NCBI RefSeq assembly: GCF_002849715.1
Contig: NZ_CP018863.1
Coordinates: 1,488,001-1,552,000, forward strand
DNA: 64,000 bases
Direction of reading: 5' to 3'
Source of the DNA: Arthrobacter crystallopoietes
Lineage (GTDB): Bacteria > Actinomycetota > Actinomycetes > Actinomycetales > Micrococcaceae
In this document: positions 1 to 9,157 of the stretch, piece by piece
How the letters are laid out: every line of letters starts with the position of its first letter
How positions within the stretch are numbered: position 1 is the first letter of the stretch
The notes under the pieces: generated by a model
Seen by the model: the letters and a program-made list of their open reading frames with translations, nothing else
What the model was told of the DNA's origin: nothing
Databases searched by the model: none
Made by a program: the position numbers and the translations under genes

Positions 1-44
1 CACCAAGGCGGCCCCCGCTATCTGAATTGCTATATGATGGAAAC

Positions 45-61
45 CTAAATTAATTGATTAG
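45..61. promoter_or_regulatory. candidate operator upstream of the arsR-type gene
   Basis: An AT-rich imperfect inverted repeat, CTAAATTAATTGATTAG, ends 12 bases before the ATG of the ArsR-type gene. ArsR-family repressors commonly bind short AT-rich dyads in their own promoter, so autoregulation is a reasonable inference. The window edge cuts off the rest of the upstream region. Confidence 0.3.
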
Positions 62-73
62 TGAAAGCTGCCT

Positions 74-451
74 ATGGTAGATCAACCCGATTTCCACGCC
101 CCGCTTTACGAGGTCAAGGCGAACCTCTTCAAAGGCCTGGCCCATCCGGTGCGGATCCGTGTGCTCGAACTCCTGGCGGAGTCGCCGCAGGTTTCCGTGG
201 CCGACCTCATTGGCGGTACGGGTCAGGAAGCCTCGAACCTCTCGCAGCACCTGTCCGTGCTGCGGCGCCATCATCTGGTAGTGGCCGAGCGCCGTGGCCT
301 GCAGGTGTTTTACCGGCTGGCCTACCCGCAGGTCGCCGACCTGCTCAGGGTGGCCCGCAGCCTGCTGACCGAAGTGCTGGCCACCACGCAGAAGAATCTT
401 GAACTCTCCATTGCGCCAGCAATGTCCGTGAGTGCGGAGGACCGGCCGTGA
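74..451 (+). CDS. ArsR-family winged-helix transcriptional regulator
   Basis: A 125-residue protein with the compact ArsR/SmtB layout: KGLAHPVRIRVLELL opens the domain, the recognition helix region reads QEASNLSQHLSVLRRHHLV, and the wing is VVAERRGLQVFYRL. These residues support DNA binding as a dimer. No cysteine pair typical of metal sensing is visible, so the inducer is unknown. The stop overlaps the GTG start of the SulP gene (GTGA), so the two are translated together and the regulator very likely controls the transporter. ArsR-SulP pairs are a recurring arrangement; the substrate they respond to is not settled by sequence. Confidence 0.9.
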   Translation: MVDQPDFHAPLYEVKANLFKGLAHPVRIRVLELLAESPQVSVADLIGGTGQEASNLSQHLSVLRRHHLVVAERRGLQVFYRLAYPQVADLLRVARSLLTEVLATTQKNLELSIAPAMSVSAEDRP

Positions 452-2115
452 GCCTCCTGCGTTCGGCCCGCCAACTGCTGCCGGGCACGGCGGACTATGC
501 CCCGCTGAAGCGCAGTTGGAAGAACGATCTGATTGCCGGCATTACGGTGGGCATCGTTGCCCTGCCGCTGGCTCTGGCGTTCGGCGTCAGTTCGGGAGCC
601 GGCGCGGCCGCAGGATTGATCACGGCCATCGTGGCCGGGGTTGTGGCCGCTGTTTTTGGTGGCTCCAATGTCCAGGTCTCCGGCCCCACCGGTGCAATGG
701 TGGTGGTGCTCGCACCGGTTATTGCCCTGCACGGCATGCAGTCCCTGGCCCTCGTGACGATTATGGCCGGCGTCATCGTGCTGGCCGCGGGCGCCCTGAA
801 ACTCGGCCGCGCGGTCGGCTACATTCCGTGGCCAGTGATTGAGGGTTTCACCCTCGGCATCGCCATCATCATCTTCCTGCAGCAGGTCCCCGCCGCCTTC
901 GGTGTGCCGGCCGGTGACAGCACCAATGCCGCCGTCGCTGCGTTCCAATCGCTGCGGAACACGGACTTCTCCACCCTTTTCTGGCCCCTTGTCCTGGTCC
1001 TGATTGTCGCCGCGATCATGCTGGCCGCCCCGAAGATCCATCCGCAGCTGCCCGGGTCCATCATCGGCATCATTGTTGCCACGTTGGTTGCAGGTTTGGC
1101 CGGGCTCCCCGTTACGAGGATCGGCGACCTGCCCAGCTCGCTGCCGGCACCATCCGTTCCTTACTTCGATCCGGGTCTCGTCACGGCGCTGCTTGGCCCG
1201 GCCCTGACCATCGCGGCGCTGGCCGCCATCGAGTCACTGCTGTCGGCGCGCGTGGCCGCGTCCATCTCGGATACCGGTCCCTACGATCCGGACCGCGAGC
1301 TGGTGGGTCAGGGCTTGGCATCGGTGGCATCGGGCTTCTTCGGAGGCATGCCGGCAACCGGGGCCATCGCCCGGACCGCCGTCAACATCAGGGCCGGCGC
1401 AAAGACCCGCGCTTCCACGATCGTGCACGCGCTGGTGCTCCTCGGCGTCGTCTACCTGGCCACCGGGCCGGTGGGACAGATCCCGCTGGCAGCACTTTCC
1501 GGTGTGTTGATGGTGACCGCTTTCCGGATGATCTCCCCGGCGACCCTGCGCAGCGTCATCGGCTCCACCCGCGCCGATACCGTCACCTTCTTCGTCACCG
1601 CCGTCATTACGGTGTCCTTTGACCTGATCCAGGCGGTGGAAATCGGTATCGTCGTCGCTGCCTTCTTCGCCCTGCGCTCCCTGGTCAAGGCCAGCGGCGT
1701 GCACCGCGAGGAACTTCCCGGCCCGGCACAGGACGGGGACGAACAGATTGCCCTCTTCCGCCTTGACGGCGCCTTGTTCTTCGGGGCTTCCGAGCGCGTG
1801 CTGGAACGGGTGAGCGCCATCCGCAGTGTCCACGTGGTCATTATCCGGATGTCCCAGCTGCAGATCCTCGATGCCACCGGGGCAAGGGTTATCGCCGAGC
1901 TCGTGACCGCCCTGGAACGCCGCGGGATCACGGTCCTCATCAAAGGGATCCAGGAGCGGCACCTGAAGCTGGCAACACACGTGGGCGTACTGGAATCATT
2001 GCGCCACCACAAACACCTGTTCGCAGAGCTGGAACCGGCCGTGGAACACGCGCGCAGCCACGTCTCACGTGCCCGGCAGCAAACAACGACCGCTAGAACT
2101 CGAGGCATGTCATAG
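448..2115 (+). CDS. SulP-family anion transporter with C-terminal STAS domain
   Basis: A 555-residue integral membrane permease. The N-terminal part has the SulP signatures DLIAGITVGIVALPLALAFG and GGSNVQVSGPTGAM, followed by about a dozen hydrophobic segments to residue 430. The last 110 residues form a STAS domain (HVVIIRMSQLQILDATGARV), the cytoplasmic regulatory domain of this family. Substrates in the family include sulfate, bicarbonate and other oxyanions; nothing here decides among them. The GTG start overlaps the stop of the ArsR-type gene, which fixes the start and indicates a two-gene operon. It converges on the nitrite reductase gene. Confidence 0.9.
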   Translation: MSLLRSARQLLPGTADYAPLKRSWKNDLIAGITVGIVALPLALAFGVSSGAGAAAGLITAIVAGVVAAVFGGSNVQVSGPTGAMVVVLAPVIALHGMQSLALVTIMAGVIVLAAGALKLGRAVGYIPWPVIEGFTLGIAIIIFLQQVPAAFGVPAGDSTNAAVAAFQSLRNTDFSTLFWPLVLVLIVAAIMLAAPKIHPQLPGSIIGIIVATLVAGLAGLPVTRIGDLPSSLPAPSVPYFDPGLVTALLGPALTIAALAAIESLLSARVAASISDTGPYDPDRELVGQGLASVASGFFGGMPATGAIARTAVNIRAGAKTRASTIVHALVLLGVVYLATGPVGQIPLAALSGVLMVTAFRMISPATLRSVIGSTRADTVTFFVTAVITVSFDLIQAVEIGIVVAAFFALRSLVKASGVHREELPGPAQDGDEQIALFRLDGALFFGASERVLERVSAIRSVHVVIIRMSQLQILDATGARVIAELVTALERRGITVLIKGIQERHLKLATHVGVLESLRHHKHLFAELEPAVEHARSHVSRARQQTTTARTRGMS

Positions 2116-2210
2116 TGGCGTTGATCTGAAGGGCCAGATAAGAAGCGTCCGCCGGAGGTGTTCCCGGTAGAGAGACAGGGAGCTGGAGCAGTGCACCGCT
2201 ATTCTTCCAG

Positions 2211-4883
2211 CTAGTCGGCTACTTCAATGACGCCCGTCGCCCCGCGTTCGGCGTCCACGAAGGCATGGTTGACGAACGTGTATCGGCCGGCCTCCGCGAA
2301 CCCGAGCTCGACGAATCCGCCTTGCGCGGCCGCCAGGTCAAGGGCCTGCGCCCCGCCCCGTTCGGCGTTGTCCGGCTCCAGCAGGTAGGCGCCTTCCTTG
2401 AACACGGTGTCGAACTGCCCGCCCACTACATGGAAGCTGGTGCCGCGGGAAGGACCTGCGGCCAGCAGCCAGATACGCAGGCGCTCCCCGGCCTTCACCT
2501 TCAGTGGGTGGTGCATGTATTGCGTGGCGTGGCCGTTGAACATCACGATGTCCGGATCGTCTGCAGCAATCTTGTCCACGTTTACCGGCCCGGCCTGCTC
2601 ACCGAGATAGGCCTCGGACTGGACCAGCAGGAACTCCTTGTCTACCGCCGGCAGGTCTGCCGGGTCGATGATCACCGCGCCGAACAGGCCGGAGGCTATG
2701 TGCGCAGACATCGGCATGGTGCCGCAGTGGTAGAGCCAGATGCCGGAACGCTCTGCCGTGAACTCGTACACCAGCGATTCGCCCGGCGGAATGGTCCGCA
2801 TGGGCTCGTCCGGGGAAACAGCACCGGCATGGAAGTCCACCGAGTGGCCCATGGTTCCGTTGTTGACCAGCGTGATTTCGAATCTGTCGCCGACCTTGCC
2901 CCGCAGCGTCGGCCCCATGACGCGGCCGTTGAAGGTCCAGGCCTGCTGCACGATGCCGGGAGCCACCTCCTGCGCCAGTTCCTCGACGTTGAGGGTCAGC
3001 TGGTGCGTGCTGCGAGGCGCAGCCGGCGCCAGCTCTGCTGCACGCGGCTCGAAGTCCTGGCCCGGCGGGGCATGGAAATCCAGCACGTCTGCGGCAACGC
3101 CCGTGCCGTCGTCGTTGTTCATGTGGTTTGCATGGCCGTCGGCCGGAACCTGCGCCGCGATTCCAGCATCCGCCGCGCTCCCGGCCTCGGCGGAGCCGGT
3201 CACCTTGATCTGAAAGACCATGCCCTGGCTGCGGTGGCCCACCACGGTGCACCAGCCTTCTGTGTCCGTGCCGATGATGCCCGCGTCGAGGGTGGCGGAT
3301 TCGCCCGGGTAGAGCCGGCCGGATTCCTGCCCCGTGGCCAGCCGCAGGTCATGCACCGTGGTGGGATCCTCGTTGGTCAGTTCGATGACCAGCCGGTTGC
3401 CCTCGGGGACATCCACGGATGCGGGTGAGAAGCGCATATTGTTGGCCGAGACCCGGACCGTAGTGGTCTCGCCGGTAGGTTCAACTGCGGAGGCTGGAGC
3501 GGTGGAACCGGACAGCGCTGCCGGGTCCAGGGCCACACCGCCGGCCGCGCCGAGCAGCACCAGGATCACCCCGGCGGCGCCCCAGGCAAGGTGGTTCTTC
3601 GGCCGGGGCGCTGCCCCGACCTGCAGCGGCAGCGGCTTGCCGCCGTTGGCCGCCAGCGCCTTCCGCCCCGCAACAGAGGCTTTCACGGCCCGGAACATCA
3701 GCGGCAGGAACGAGGCGAACGCCAACAGCACCAGCACGGATACGATGACCCGCACCCAGCTGGGCACCGGCAGCACGCAGAGCAGCAAACCAAAATTCAC
3801 GACGGCGATGCGCAGCATCGCGAATTTGCTCATCTGCGCGCCGGCTGCCTTGACCGCCGCAGGGCCTCCGCCCATCACGGCAGGCATCAGGTAGCCCATC
3901 ACGCCCAGCAGCACCTGGGCCACGAACCCGGCGGCGAACGGCGCGGTCAGCTCTTCCAACCGATGCGGGTCCAGCGGTCCGGAGACCAGCATCGCGAAGA
4001 GCGCGATCAGCGATCCACCCAGCCACAACAGTCCGGCGCCGACCGAAAAGCCGGGGAAATCGTCCGGCCGCTTCGCCAGGGCACAGCGGATAAAGTACAC
4101 GCCGATGTAGGCCACCCCGGCCAGGTAAAGCAGGACACCGATGGCTGCGGCCGGAGCCAGCCCGGCCAGCGCCCCGAGTACCGAAACCGCCAGTCCGGCG
4201 CCCATGGCAACCAGGCTGCGCCAACCGGCCAGGTCCATCCCGGCGGGCATCCGGGTATGCAGAATGGTAGGCCAGAGCGTGATCAGGGTTCCGATCACCG
4301 TCAGTCCGACGAAGCCGAGCAGATTGGTCACCTGGTGTGCCAGCAGGAGGCGGGCATGGGCCGCGTCGTTCAATCCGTAGGCCAGTGCCGCCCCGAAAGC
4401 GGCCCCGGCCGGCAGCAGCAACGCGGCTGCTATATAGAACTTCACCGTGGTGGCGAACCGTGATGGCAGCGCGCGGCGCAGTTGCAGCATCAGATGCACG
4501 GCATGCCAGGCAACCGAACCGCCCACCACTACGGCGCCGATCAATGTCAGGAGCCAGATGCCGGACAGAATGCCGGCAATGGTCACTACGATCCCGGCGT
4601 TCAAGGTCCGGATGCGCCACAGCTGCATAGCCCGCGCCGTATCCGGCAGGCGGTTCTTCAGCAGCGCCTCGGTAAAGTGCTGGCTCCAGACCAGGATGGA
4701 GTTGGTCACCATGCCCAGCGTGAACATGTGGACCAGCAGCCACCGCGATTCGGGGACGAATGGATGCGCGAACGCCAGGACAACGAGCAGCACAAACCAC
4801 ACGGTGACCGGAAGGCTGGCCTTGCGGTGCCATGAGGACCGGCGCGCCGGCCGGAGGGTTTGCCCTGCCGCTTTCGTTGTCAT
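2211..4883 (-). CDS. nirK: membrane-anchored copper nitrite reductase fusion
   Basis: An 890-residue fusion that should reduce nitrite to NO on the outer face of the membrane. Residues 1 to about 420 form a membrane domain with roughly 10-12 helices and conserved-looking histidines (LVHMFTLGMVTNSILVWSQH, VAWHAVHLML). Residues about 470-560 are a single cupredoxin domain (RVSANNMRFSPASVDVPEGN). Residues about 610-890 are a two-domain NirK/multicopper oxidase: MGHSVDFHAG and WLYHCGTMPMSAH hold type 1 and type 2 copper ligands, and TSFHVVGGQFD supplies the C-terminal type 2 histidine. Classical NirK is about 350 residues, so over 500 are added. It is divergent from hmp, which removes its product. 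The membrane domain vaguely recalls heme-copper-type proteins, which is inference only. Confidence 0.9.
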   Translation of the reverse strand: MTTKAAGQTLRPARRSSWHRKASLPVTVWFVLLVVLAFAHPFVPESRWLLVHMFTLGMVTNSILVWSQHFTEALLKNRLPDTARAMQLWRIRTLNAGIVVTIAGILSGIWLLTLIGAVVVGGSVAWHAVHLMLQLRRALPSRFATTVKFYIAAALLLPAGAAFGAALAYGLNDAAHARLLLAHQVTNLLGFVGLTVIGTLITLWPTILHTRMPAGMDLAGWRSLVAMGAGLAVSVLGALAGLAPAAAIGVLLYLAGVAYIGVYFIRCALAKRPDDFPGFSVGAGLLWLGGSLIALFAMLVSGPLDPHRLEELTAPFAAGFVAQVLLGVMGYLMPAVMGGGPAAVKAAGAQMSKFAMLRIAVVNFGLLLCVLPVPSWVRVIVSVLVLLAFASFLPLMFRAVKASVAGRKALAANGGKPLPLQVGAAPRPKNHLAWGAAGVILVLLGAAGGVALDPAALSGSTAPASAVEPTGETTTVRVSANNMRFSPASVDVPEGNRLVIELTNEDPTTVHDLRLATGQESGRLYPGESATLDAGIIGTDTEGWCTVVGHRSQGMVFQIKVTGSAEAGSAADAGIAAQVPADGHANHMNNDDGTGVAADVLDFHAPPGQDFEPRAAELAPAAPRSTHQLTLNVEELAQEVAPGIVQQAWTFNGRVMGPTLRGKVGDRFEITLVNNGTMGHSVDFHAGAVSPDEPMRTIPPGESLVYEFTAERSGIWLYHCGTMPMSAHIASGLFGAVIIDPADLPAVDKEFLLVQSEAYLGEQAGPVNVDKIAADDPDIVMFNGHATQYMHHPLKVKAGERLRIWLLAAGPSRGTSFHVVGGQFDTVFKEGAYLLEPDNAERGGAQALDLAAAQGGFVELGFAEAGRYTFVNHAFVDAERGATGVIEVAD

Positions 4884-5236
4884 AGGGATTTTGCTCTTCT
4901 ACTGGAATTCAGTGGGGCCGGTTTCGTTAAGGCACGCCGTCGTCGTGGCCATCGACGTGGCCGCGGCTCCGAGGAGGCTTGCTGCGGCGAGGGCGGGGAC
5001 CCCTCGCCACCCGCGTAACCCCTTCCGGCGAAAGCCGCAGGGCCTGCAGCCGTGATGGAACTGCCTGCATGCATTATCAAACCAGATCGATCCCTACTGT
5101 GATATCAAACACACCACGGCCGAATGGGCCGCGGAAAATCAGGCAACTTTCTACGGTGTGTAGAAATGTGGATTTAAACCAGTATATCGAATGCTACTTT
5201 TGAGGCATCAGCCACCTTCTGACCCAAGGAGTAACG
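4884..5236. promoter_or_regulatory. nirK-hmp divergent promoter region
   Basis: This 353-base gap separates divergent nirK and hmp and must carry both promoters. It contains a perfect inverted repeat with 7-base arms (TTTCTAC, five bases, GTAGAAA) at 5148-5166, about 70 bases before the hmp start, and a TGATATCA palindrome at about 5099. Neither matches a full FNR box. A regulator responding to NO or nitrite is plausible for this gene pair, but its identity is not visible. No small gene is apparent. Confidence 0.5.
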
Positions 5237-6409
5237 ATGCTCTCGGAGAAATCACGCCCCATCATTGAAGCCACCCTCCCCCTGGTGGGCGAGCGGTTGG
5301 GGAGCATTACGCCGAACTTTTACAGCCGCCTGTTCGCGGCGCATCCGGAACTCCTTGACGGGCTTTTCAGCAGCGCCAACCAGCGCAACGGGGAGCAGCA
5401 GAAGGCCCTGGCCGGCTCCATCGCGGCCTTCGCCTCCGCCCTGGTCGCCAACCCGGATCTGATTCCCGAGACCATGCTCAGCCGCATCGCCAACAAGCAC
5501 ACCTCGCTGGGCATCACCGAAGACCAGTACGACATCGTCTACAAGTACCTCTTCGAAGCCATCGCCGAAGAGCTGGCCGATGTCATCACCGCCGAGATCG
5601 CCGAAGCGTGGACCGAGGTCTACTGGCTGATGGCCAACGCACTGATCAAGATCGAAAAGGGCCTCTACGCCCGGCAGGCCAATGACAAGATGTGGATGCC
5701 GTGGAAGGTCGTGGAGAAGAACCCGGCCGGCACCGGCGCCATGACGTTCGTCCTCGAGCCGGCGGACGACACCCCGGTCACTCTCGCCCGCCCCGGCCAG
5801 TTCGTCAGCGTCAAGGTCCAGTTGCCCGACGGCCTGCGCCAGGTCCGCCAGTACTCGCTCTCCGCCGACGTCGACTCCACCGACCGCCGCGTCTTCACCA
5901 CCAAGCTCGACGACGGCGGCGAGGTCTCCCCCGTGCTGCACCGGAACGTCCAGGTCGGCGATGTCCTCGAGCTTTCCAATCCCTACGGTGACGTCACCTT
6001 GGAGGAGGGCGACACTCCGGTGGTCTTCGCGACGGCAGGCATCGGCTGCACCCCCTCCGCATCCGCGCTGCGCTCCCTGGTCCGGCAGGGTTCCAGCCGC
6101 GAAGTCATGGTGCTGCACGCGGAAAAGAACCTGGAAGCCTGGGCCCTCCGCGACCAGATAATCAACGACATCGAAAAGCTCGACGGCGCCAACCTCAAGC
6201 TGTGGCTCGAAGAACCGGCCGAAGGCGCCAGCACGGGCTTCATGTCCCTGCAGGACGTCGAGCTTCCGGCCGATGCCTCCGTCTACGTCTGCGGCCCGCT
6301 GCCGTTCATGAAGTCCATCCGCAGCCAGGCGATCGACGCAGGCATCCCCGCCACCAAAATCCATTACGAGGTCTTCGGCCCGGACCTCTGGCTCGCCTCC
6401 GCCAGCTAG
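5237..6409 (+). CDS. hmp: flavohemoglobin, NO dioxygenase
   Basis: A 390-residue cytoplasmic protein that oxidises NO to nitrate using O2, FAD, heme and NAD(P)H. Residues 1-140 are a globin domain; the proximal heme histidine is in MLSRIANKHTSLGI. Residues 145-390 are the ferredoxin-reductase-like part: RQYSLSA binds FAD, FATAGIGCTPSASAL binds the nucleotide, and VYVCGPLPFMKSIRSQ closes the NAD domain. The length is normal for Hmp. A ribosome-binding AAGGAG lies just before the ATG. Facing away from nirK across a shared promoter region, it is well placed to detoxify the NO made by nitrite reduction. Confidence 0.95.
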   Translation: MLSEKSRPIIEATLPLVGERLGSITPNFYSRLFAAHPELLDGLFSSANQRNGEQQKALAGSIAAFASALVANPDLIPETMLSRIANKHTSLGITEDQYDIVYKYLFEAIAEELADVITAEIAEAWTEVYWLMANALIKIEKGLYARQANDKMWMPWKVVEKNPAGTGAMTFVLEPADDTPVTLARPGQFVSVKVQLPDGLRQVRQYSLSADVDSTDRRVFTTKLDDGGEVSPVLHRNVQVGDVLELSNPYGDVTLEEGDTPVVFATAGIGCTPSASALRSLVRQGSSREVMVLHAEKNLEAWALRDQIINDIEKLDGANLKLWLEEPAEGASTGFMSLQDVELPADASVYVCGPLPFMKSIRSQAIDAGIPATKIHYEVFGPDLWLASAS

Positions 6410-6494
6410 GGCCGGGCGGTTTTATTCTGCCGATACCGGACAGTCGCCAACCCTTCCAGCTGGTGGCCGGGCGGCCAGACCCTCCGTGACGGCC

Positions 6495-6513
6495 CGGCCC
6501 TTCGAAGGGGCCG
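6495..6513. terminator. candidate bidirectional terminator between hmp and narK
   Basis: CGGCCC and GGGCCG form a stem around a short TTCGAAG loop, in the gap between the convergent hmp and narK genes. There is no strong T-run, so this is a structural guess. Confidence 0.35.
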
Positions 6514-6560
6514 ATCCGCGCAGGTGCGCGGTCAACAACATCAGCCTTTGGGGACGCCCG

Positions 6561-7772
6561 TTAGATTGCCTCGGTCTCCGCGGCACGCCGGGATGGCTGC
6601 CGTTTGAGGTAGAGCCAGGTGTAGATCAGCGCTATCAGGGCCGTGGCCGCGAGCAGGAGCAGTCCGATGGCGTAGCTGTTGTCCTCGGCGTTGTAGGTGG
6701 CGCCCATGACCAGCGGCGGGAAGTAGCCGCCCAGTCCGCCGGCCGCGCTCACGATACCGGTCACGGAGCCTACCCGTTCGGGAGGGGAACTGGTTCCGAC
6801 CCAGGCAAAGACACCGCCGGTGCCCAGCCCGAGGGCAGAGGCCATGCCCAGGAACGTCAGGCCGGCGGGGATTTCGCCGTCGGGCCGCAGGTTGACGACG
6901 AAGGCCAGTACCGCCACCGCTGCCAGGGACACCAGCACGACGGGTTTGGAGCCGATCTTGTCGGCCAGGATGCCGCCGACCGGCCGTGCCAGCACGGCCG
7001 CCAGCGCGAACCCGGCCGTGCGCGTGCCGGCGCCCGTCGGGTCCATCTCGTAGATGTCCCGGAGGTAGGTCGGCAGGTAGTTGCTGAACGAGACAAAGCC
7101 GCCGAAGACCACGGCGTAAAGGAAGCACATCTGCCAGGTCACTTTGAGCTTGGCGGCTGCCAGCAGCTTGGGCACAACAGGATTAGTGTTCGGTGTCCAG
7201 CCGGGGGCTTCCCGCAGGAAGAACCATACGACGGCGGCCACCGCCACCAGCAGGACCGCGACCAGCAGGTGTGTGGGAAAGTAGCCGATCCAGCCCACCA
7301 GGCGCGGGGTCAGGAATGCGGCCAGCGCCGTGCCGCCCATGCCCGCACCGAATACACCCGTAGCGAAGCCGCGTCGTGATGCCTCGAACCACGGGCTGAC
7401 AAAGGGAATTCCGACGGCGAAGATGGTGCCGGCCACGCCGAGCAGGAAGGCGAAAATGACCAGCAGCAGGTAGGACTGCAGGACACCGGCCAGCGAGACC
7501 AGCAGAACTGCCGGGGTCGTAGCGAGCAGGACCGCCGTGAACATCACCCGTCCGCCAAAGCGGTCCGTCAGCGCTCCCATGACGATCCGGCCGAGCGAGC
7601 CGACGAAGACGGGCATCGCGACGACGATGGACGTCTGGGTGGAGCTGAGGTCCATTTGCTGGGTGTAGCTCGCGCTGAGCGGGGCGATGATGGTCCAGGC
7701 CCAGAACGCCATGACCGAGGCGAGCGTGGCAAGGACAAGGTTTCGGGTCTGGCCCGGGGCGCCTTTTTCCAC
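6561..7772 (-). CDS. narK: NarK-type nitrate/nitrite MFS transporter
   Basis: A 403-residue major facilitator with about 12 membrane segments. Family marks include the cytoplasmic loop GALTDRFGGRVMF after helix 2, the glycine-rich GVFGAGMGGTALAAFL in helix 5 and GVFAWVGTSSPPERVGSVTG in the second half, the glycine-rich nitrate signature of NarK proteins. It imports nitrate and/or exports nitrite. The start lies 12 bases after the narI stop, so it is the last gene of the narGHJIK operon, which supports respiratory use. It converges on hmp. Confidence 0.93.
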   Translation of the reverse strand: MEKGAPGQTRNLVLATLASVMAFWAWTIIAPLSASYTQQMDLSSTQTSIVVAMPVFVGSLGRIVMGALTDRFGGRVMFTAVLLATTPAVLLVSLAGVLQSYLLLVIFAFLLGVAGTIFAVGIPFVSPWFEASRRGFATGVFGAGMGGTALAAFLTPRLVGWIGYFPTHLLVAVLLVAVAAVVWFFLREAPGWTPNTNPVVPKLLAAAKLKVTWQMCFLYAVVFGGFVSFSNYLPTYLRDIYEMDPTGAGTRTAGFALAAVLARPVGGILADKIGSKPVVLVSLAAVAVLAFVVNLRPDGEIPAGLTFLGMASALGLGTGGVFAWVGTSSPPERVGSVTGIVSAAGGLGGYFPPLVMGATYNAEDNSYAIGLLLLAATALIALIYTWLYLKRQPSRRAAETEAI

Positions 7773-7784
7773 CGGAATTCCTTT

Positions 7785-8537
7785 CTACTTCCGCTCGCGG
7801 TCCCGGGTGCCTACCGGCTGCCAGCCCGGCTGCCGCGCCCGGCTCCCGGGGGCCGTGCCGACGTCGCGGCTGCGGTAGACGATGTAGGGCCGGAACAGGT
7901 AGTGCAGGGGCGCCGTGAACGCATGCACCAGCCGGGTGAACGGCCAGATGCAGAACAGCAGCATCCCCACCAGGGTGTGCAGGTGGAAGGAGAACGGAGC
8001 GGCTGCCATGGAGGCGATGTCCGGTTGGAAGATGAACAGGGACCGGAACCACGGCGAGACAGTTTCGCGGTAGTTGTGGCCGTGGCCGCCCAGGAAGACG
8101 CTGGCCAGCGTTGTCCAGAGCCCGAACACTATCGCCGCTACCAGCACCACATACATCAGCTTGTCGTTCTTGGTGGTGGCCATGAAGACCGGCCCCGTCG
8201 TGCGGCGGCGGATGATCAGAAGGATGATGCCGCCCAGGGTGCCAATCCCTGCGATGCCGCCGACAAAGAGTGCATTGAAGTGGTAGAAGTCCTGGCTCAT
8301 GCCGACTGCTTCGGTCCAGGACTTCGGAATGACCAGGCCGAAGAAGTGCCCGGCGATGACCGCGAGGATACCGAAATGGAAGATCGGCGAGCCGATGCGC
8401 AGCAGCTTCGATTCGTAGAGCTGCGAGGAGCGTGTGGTCCAGCCGAACTGGTCATATTTGTACCGCCAGATACTGCCGCCGACGAGGATGGCGACCATGA
8501 CGTAGGGCAGCACGCCCCAGAGCAGAATGTCCATCAT
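7785..8537 (-). CDS. narI: respiratory nitrate reductase gamma subunit
   Basis: A 250-residue membrane cytochrome b that takes electrons from menaquinol and passes them to NarH. It has about five hydrophobic helices; heme-ligand histidines appear in FHFGILAVIAGHFFGLVIP and in FSFHLHTLVGMLLFCIWPFT. The C-terminal tail is basic and probably cytoplasmic. The start overlaps the narJ stop by four bases (ATGA), and narK follows after 12 bases, all signs of one operon. The length is typical for the family. Confidence 0.95.
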   Translation of the reverse strand: MMDILLWGVLPYVMVAILVGGSIWRYKYDQFGWTTRSSQLYESKLLRIGSPIFHFGILAVIAGHFFGLVIPKSWTEAVGMSQDFYHFNALFVGGIAGIGTLGGIILLIIRRRTTGPVFMATTKNDKLMYVVLVAAIVFGLWTTLASVFLGGHGHNYRETVSPWFRSLFIFQPDIASMAAAPFSFHLHTLVGMLLFCIWPFTRLVHAFTAPLHYLFRPYIVYRSRDVGTAPGSRARQPGWQPVGTRDRERK

Positions 8538-9157
8538 TGTCCTCCCTGCATCGGCAGCAAACGCGGATCGTACGGTTCCAGGCCCACGCTTTCCGTGGGC
8601 GGGCCGTAACCGGCCATCTTCATCACTTGCTGCCGGTCGGTCGGCGAGGCTCCCGGCAGGGTGTCGCAGATAGCTTGCAGGACCTGTGCGTGCGGGAGGC
8701 TGTCGTCGACCAGCGCCAGGCGCAGCATCTCGAGACTGGGCCGGTACCTGGTCAGCAGTTCCCGCCCGGCTGCCAGGTCCACCGTTGCCGCGAATTCCAG
8801 GACCATCGGCAGGTAATCGGGCAGTTCGCCGTGTGTATTGACCAGCATTCCGCTGTTCCGGTAGACCTGCTTGAAGCCGATCAGGACCTCGCCGCGGCGG
8901 CGCGTATCGCCGTCGGTCCAGTAGGAAAGGTGCAAGGCGTGCCTCTTGCTGAGGTCAAATTCCTGAACGTACCAGGCCTGCACTTCGGCAAGCGGTTTGG
9001 CGGTCAGGGCGTTCAGGACGTCGCCGAACGAGCGGTCAAGCCCGTTGAACTCGGCCAGCGCGGACCGTATCAGGGGCATTCGTTCCAGCAGTTCCTCGTC
9101 CGGGTACCCCAGGCACCAGGACGCGGCCAGGTAGGTTACCCGCTGCCGCTGCATCAT
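8534..9157 (-). CDS. narJ: nitrate reductase delta subunit, assembly chaperone
   Basis: A 207-residue cytoplasmic chaperone of the NarJ/TorD type that holds apo-NarGH until the molybdenum cofactor is inserted; it is not part of the final enzyme. The fold is seen in TYLAASWCLGYPDEELLERM at the N terminus and EVQAWYVQEFDLSKRHALHL in the middle. It overlaps narH upstream and narI downstream by four bases each, so translation is coupled. The C-terminal 40 residues are less conserved in appearance. Confidence 0.94.
   Translation of the reverse strand: MMQRQRVTYLAASWCLGYPDEELLERMPLIRSALAEFNGLDRSFGDVLNALTAKPLAEVQAWYVQEFDLSKRHALHLSYWTDGDTRRRGEVLIGFKQVYRNSGMLVNTHGELPDYLPMVLEFAATVDLAAGRELLTRYRPSLEMLRLALVDDSLPHAQVLQAICDTLPGASPTDRQQVMKMAGYGPPTESVGLEPYDPRLLPMQGGQ

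Noticed and set aside
13..31. 19 bases alike (18 identical) to the left junction of the IS3 element at 18253-18271
   Set aside because: The likeness stops after a few bases of the IS end and such a match is expected about once by chance in 64 kb.
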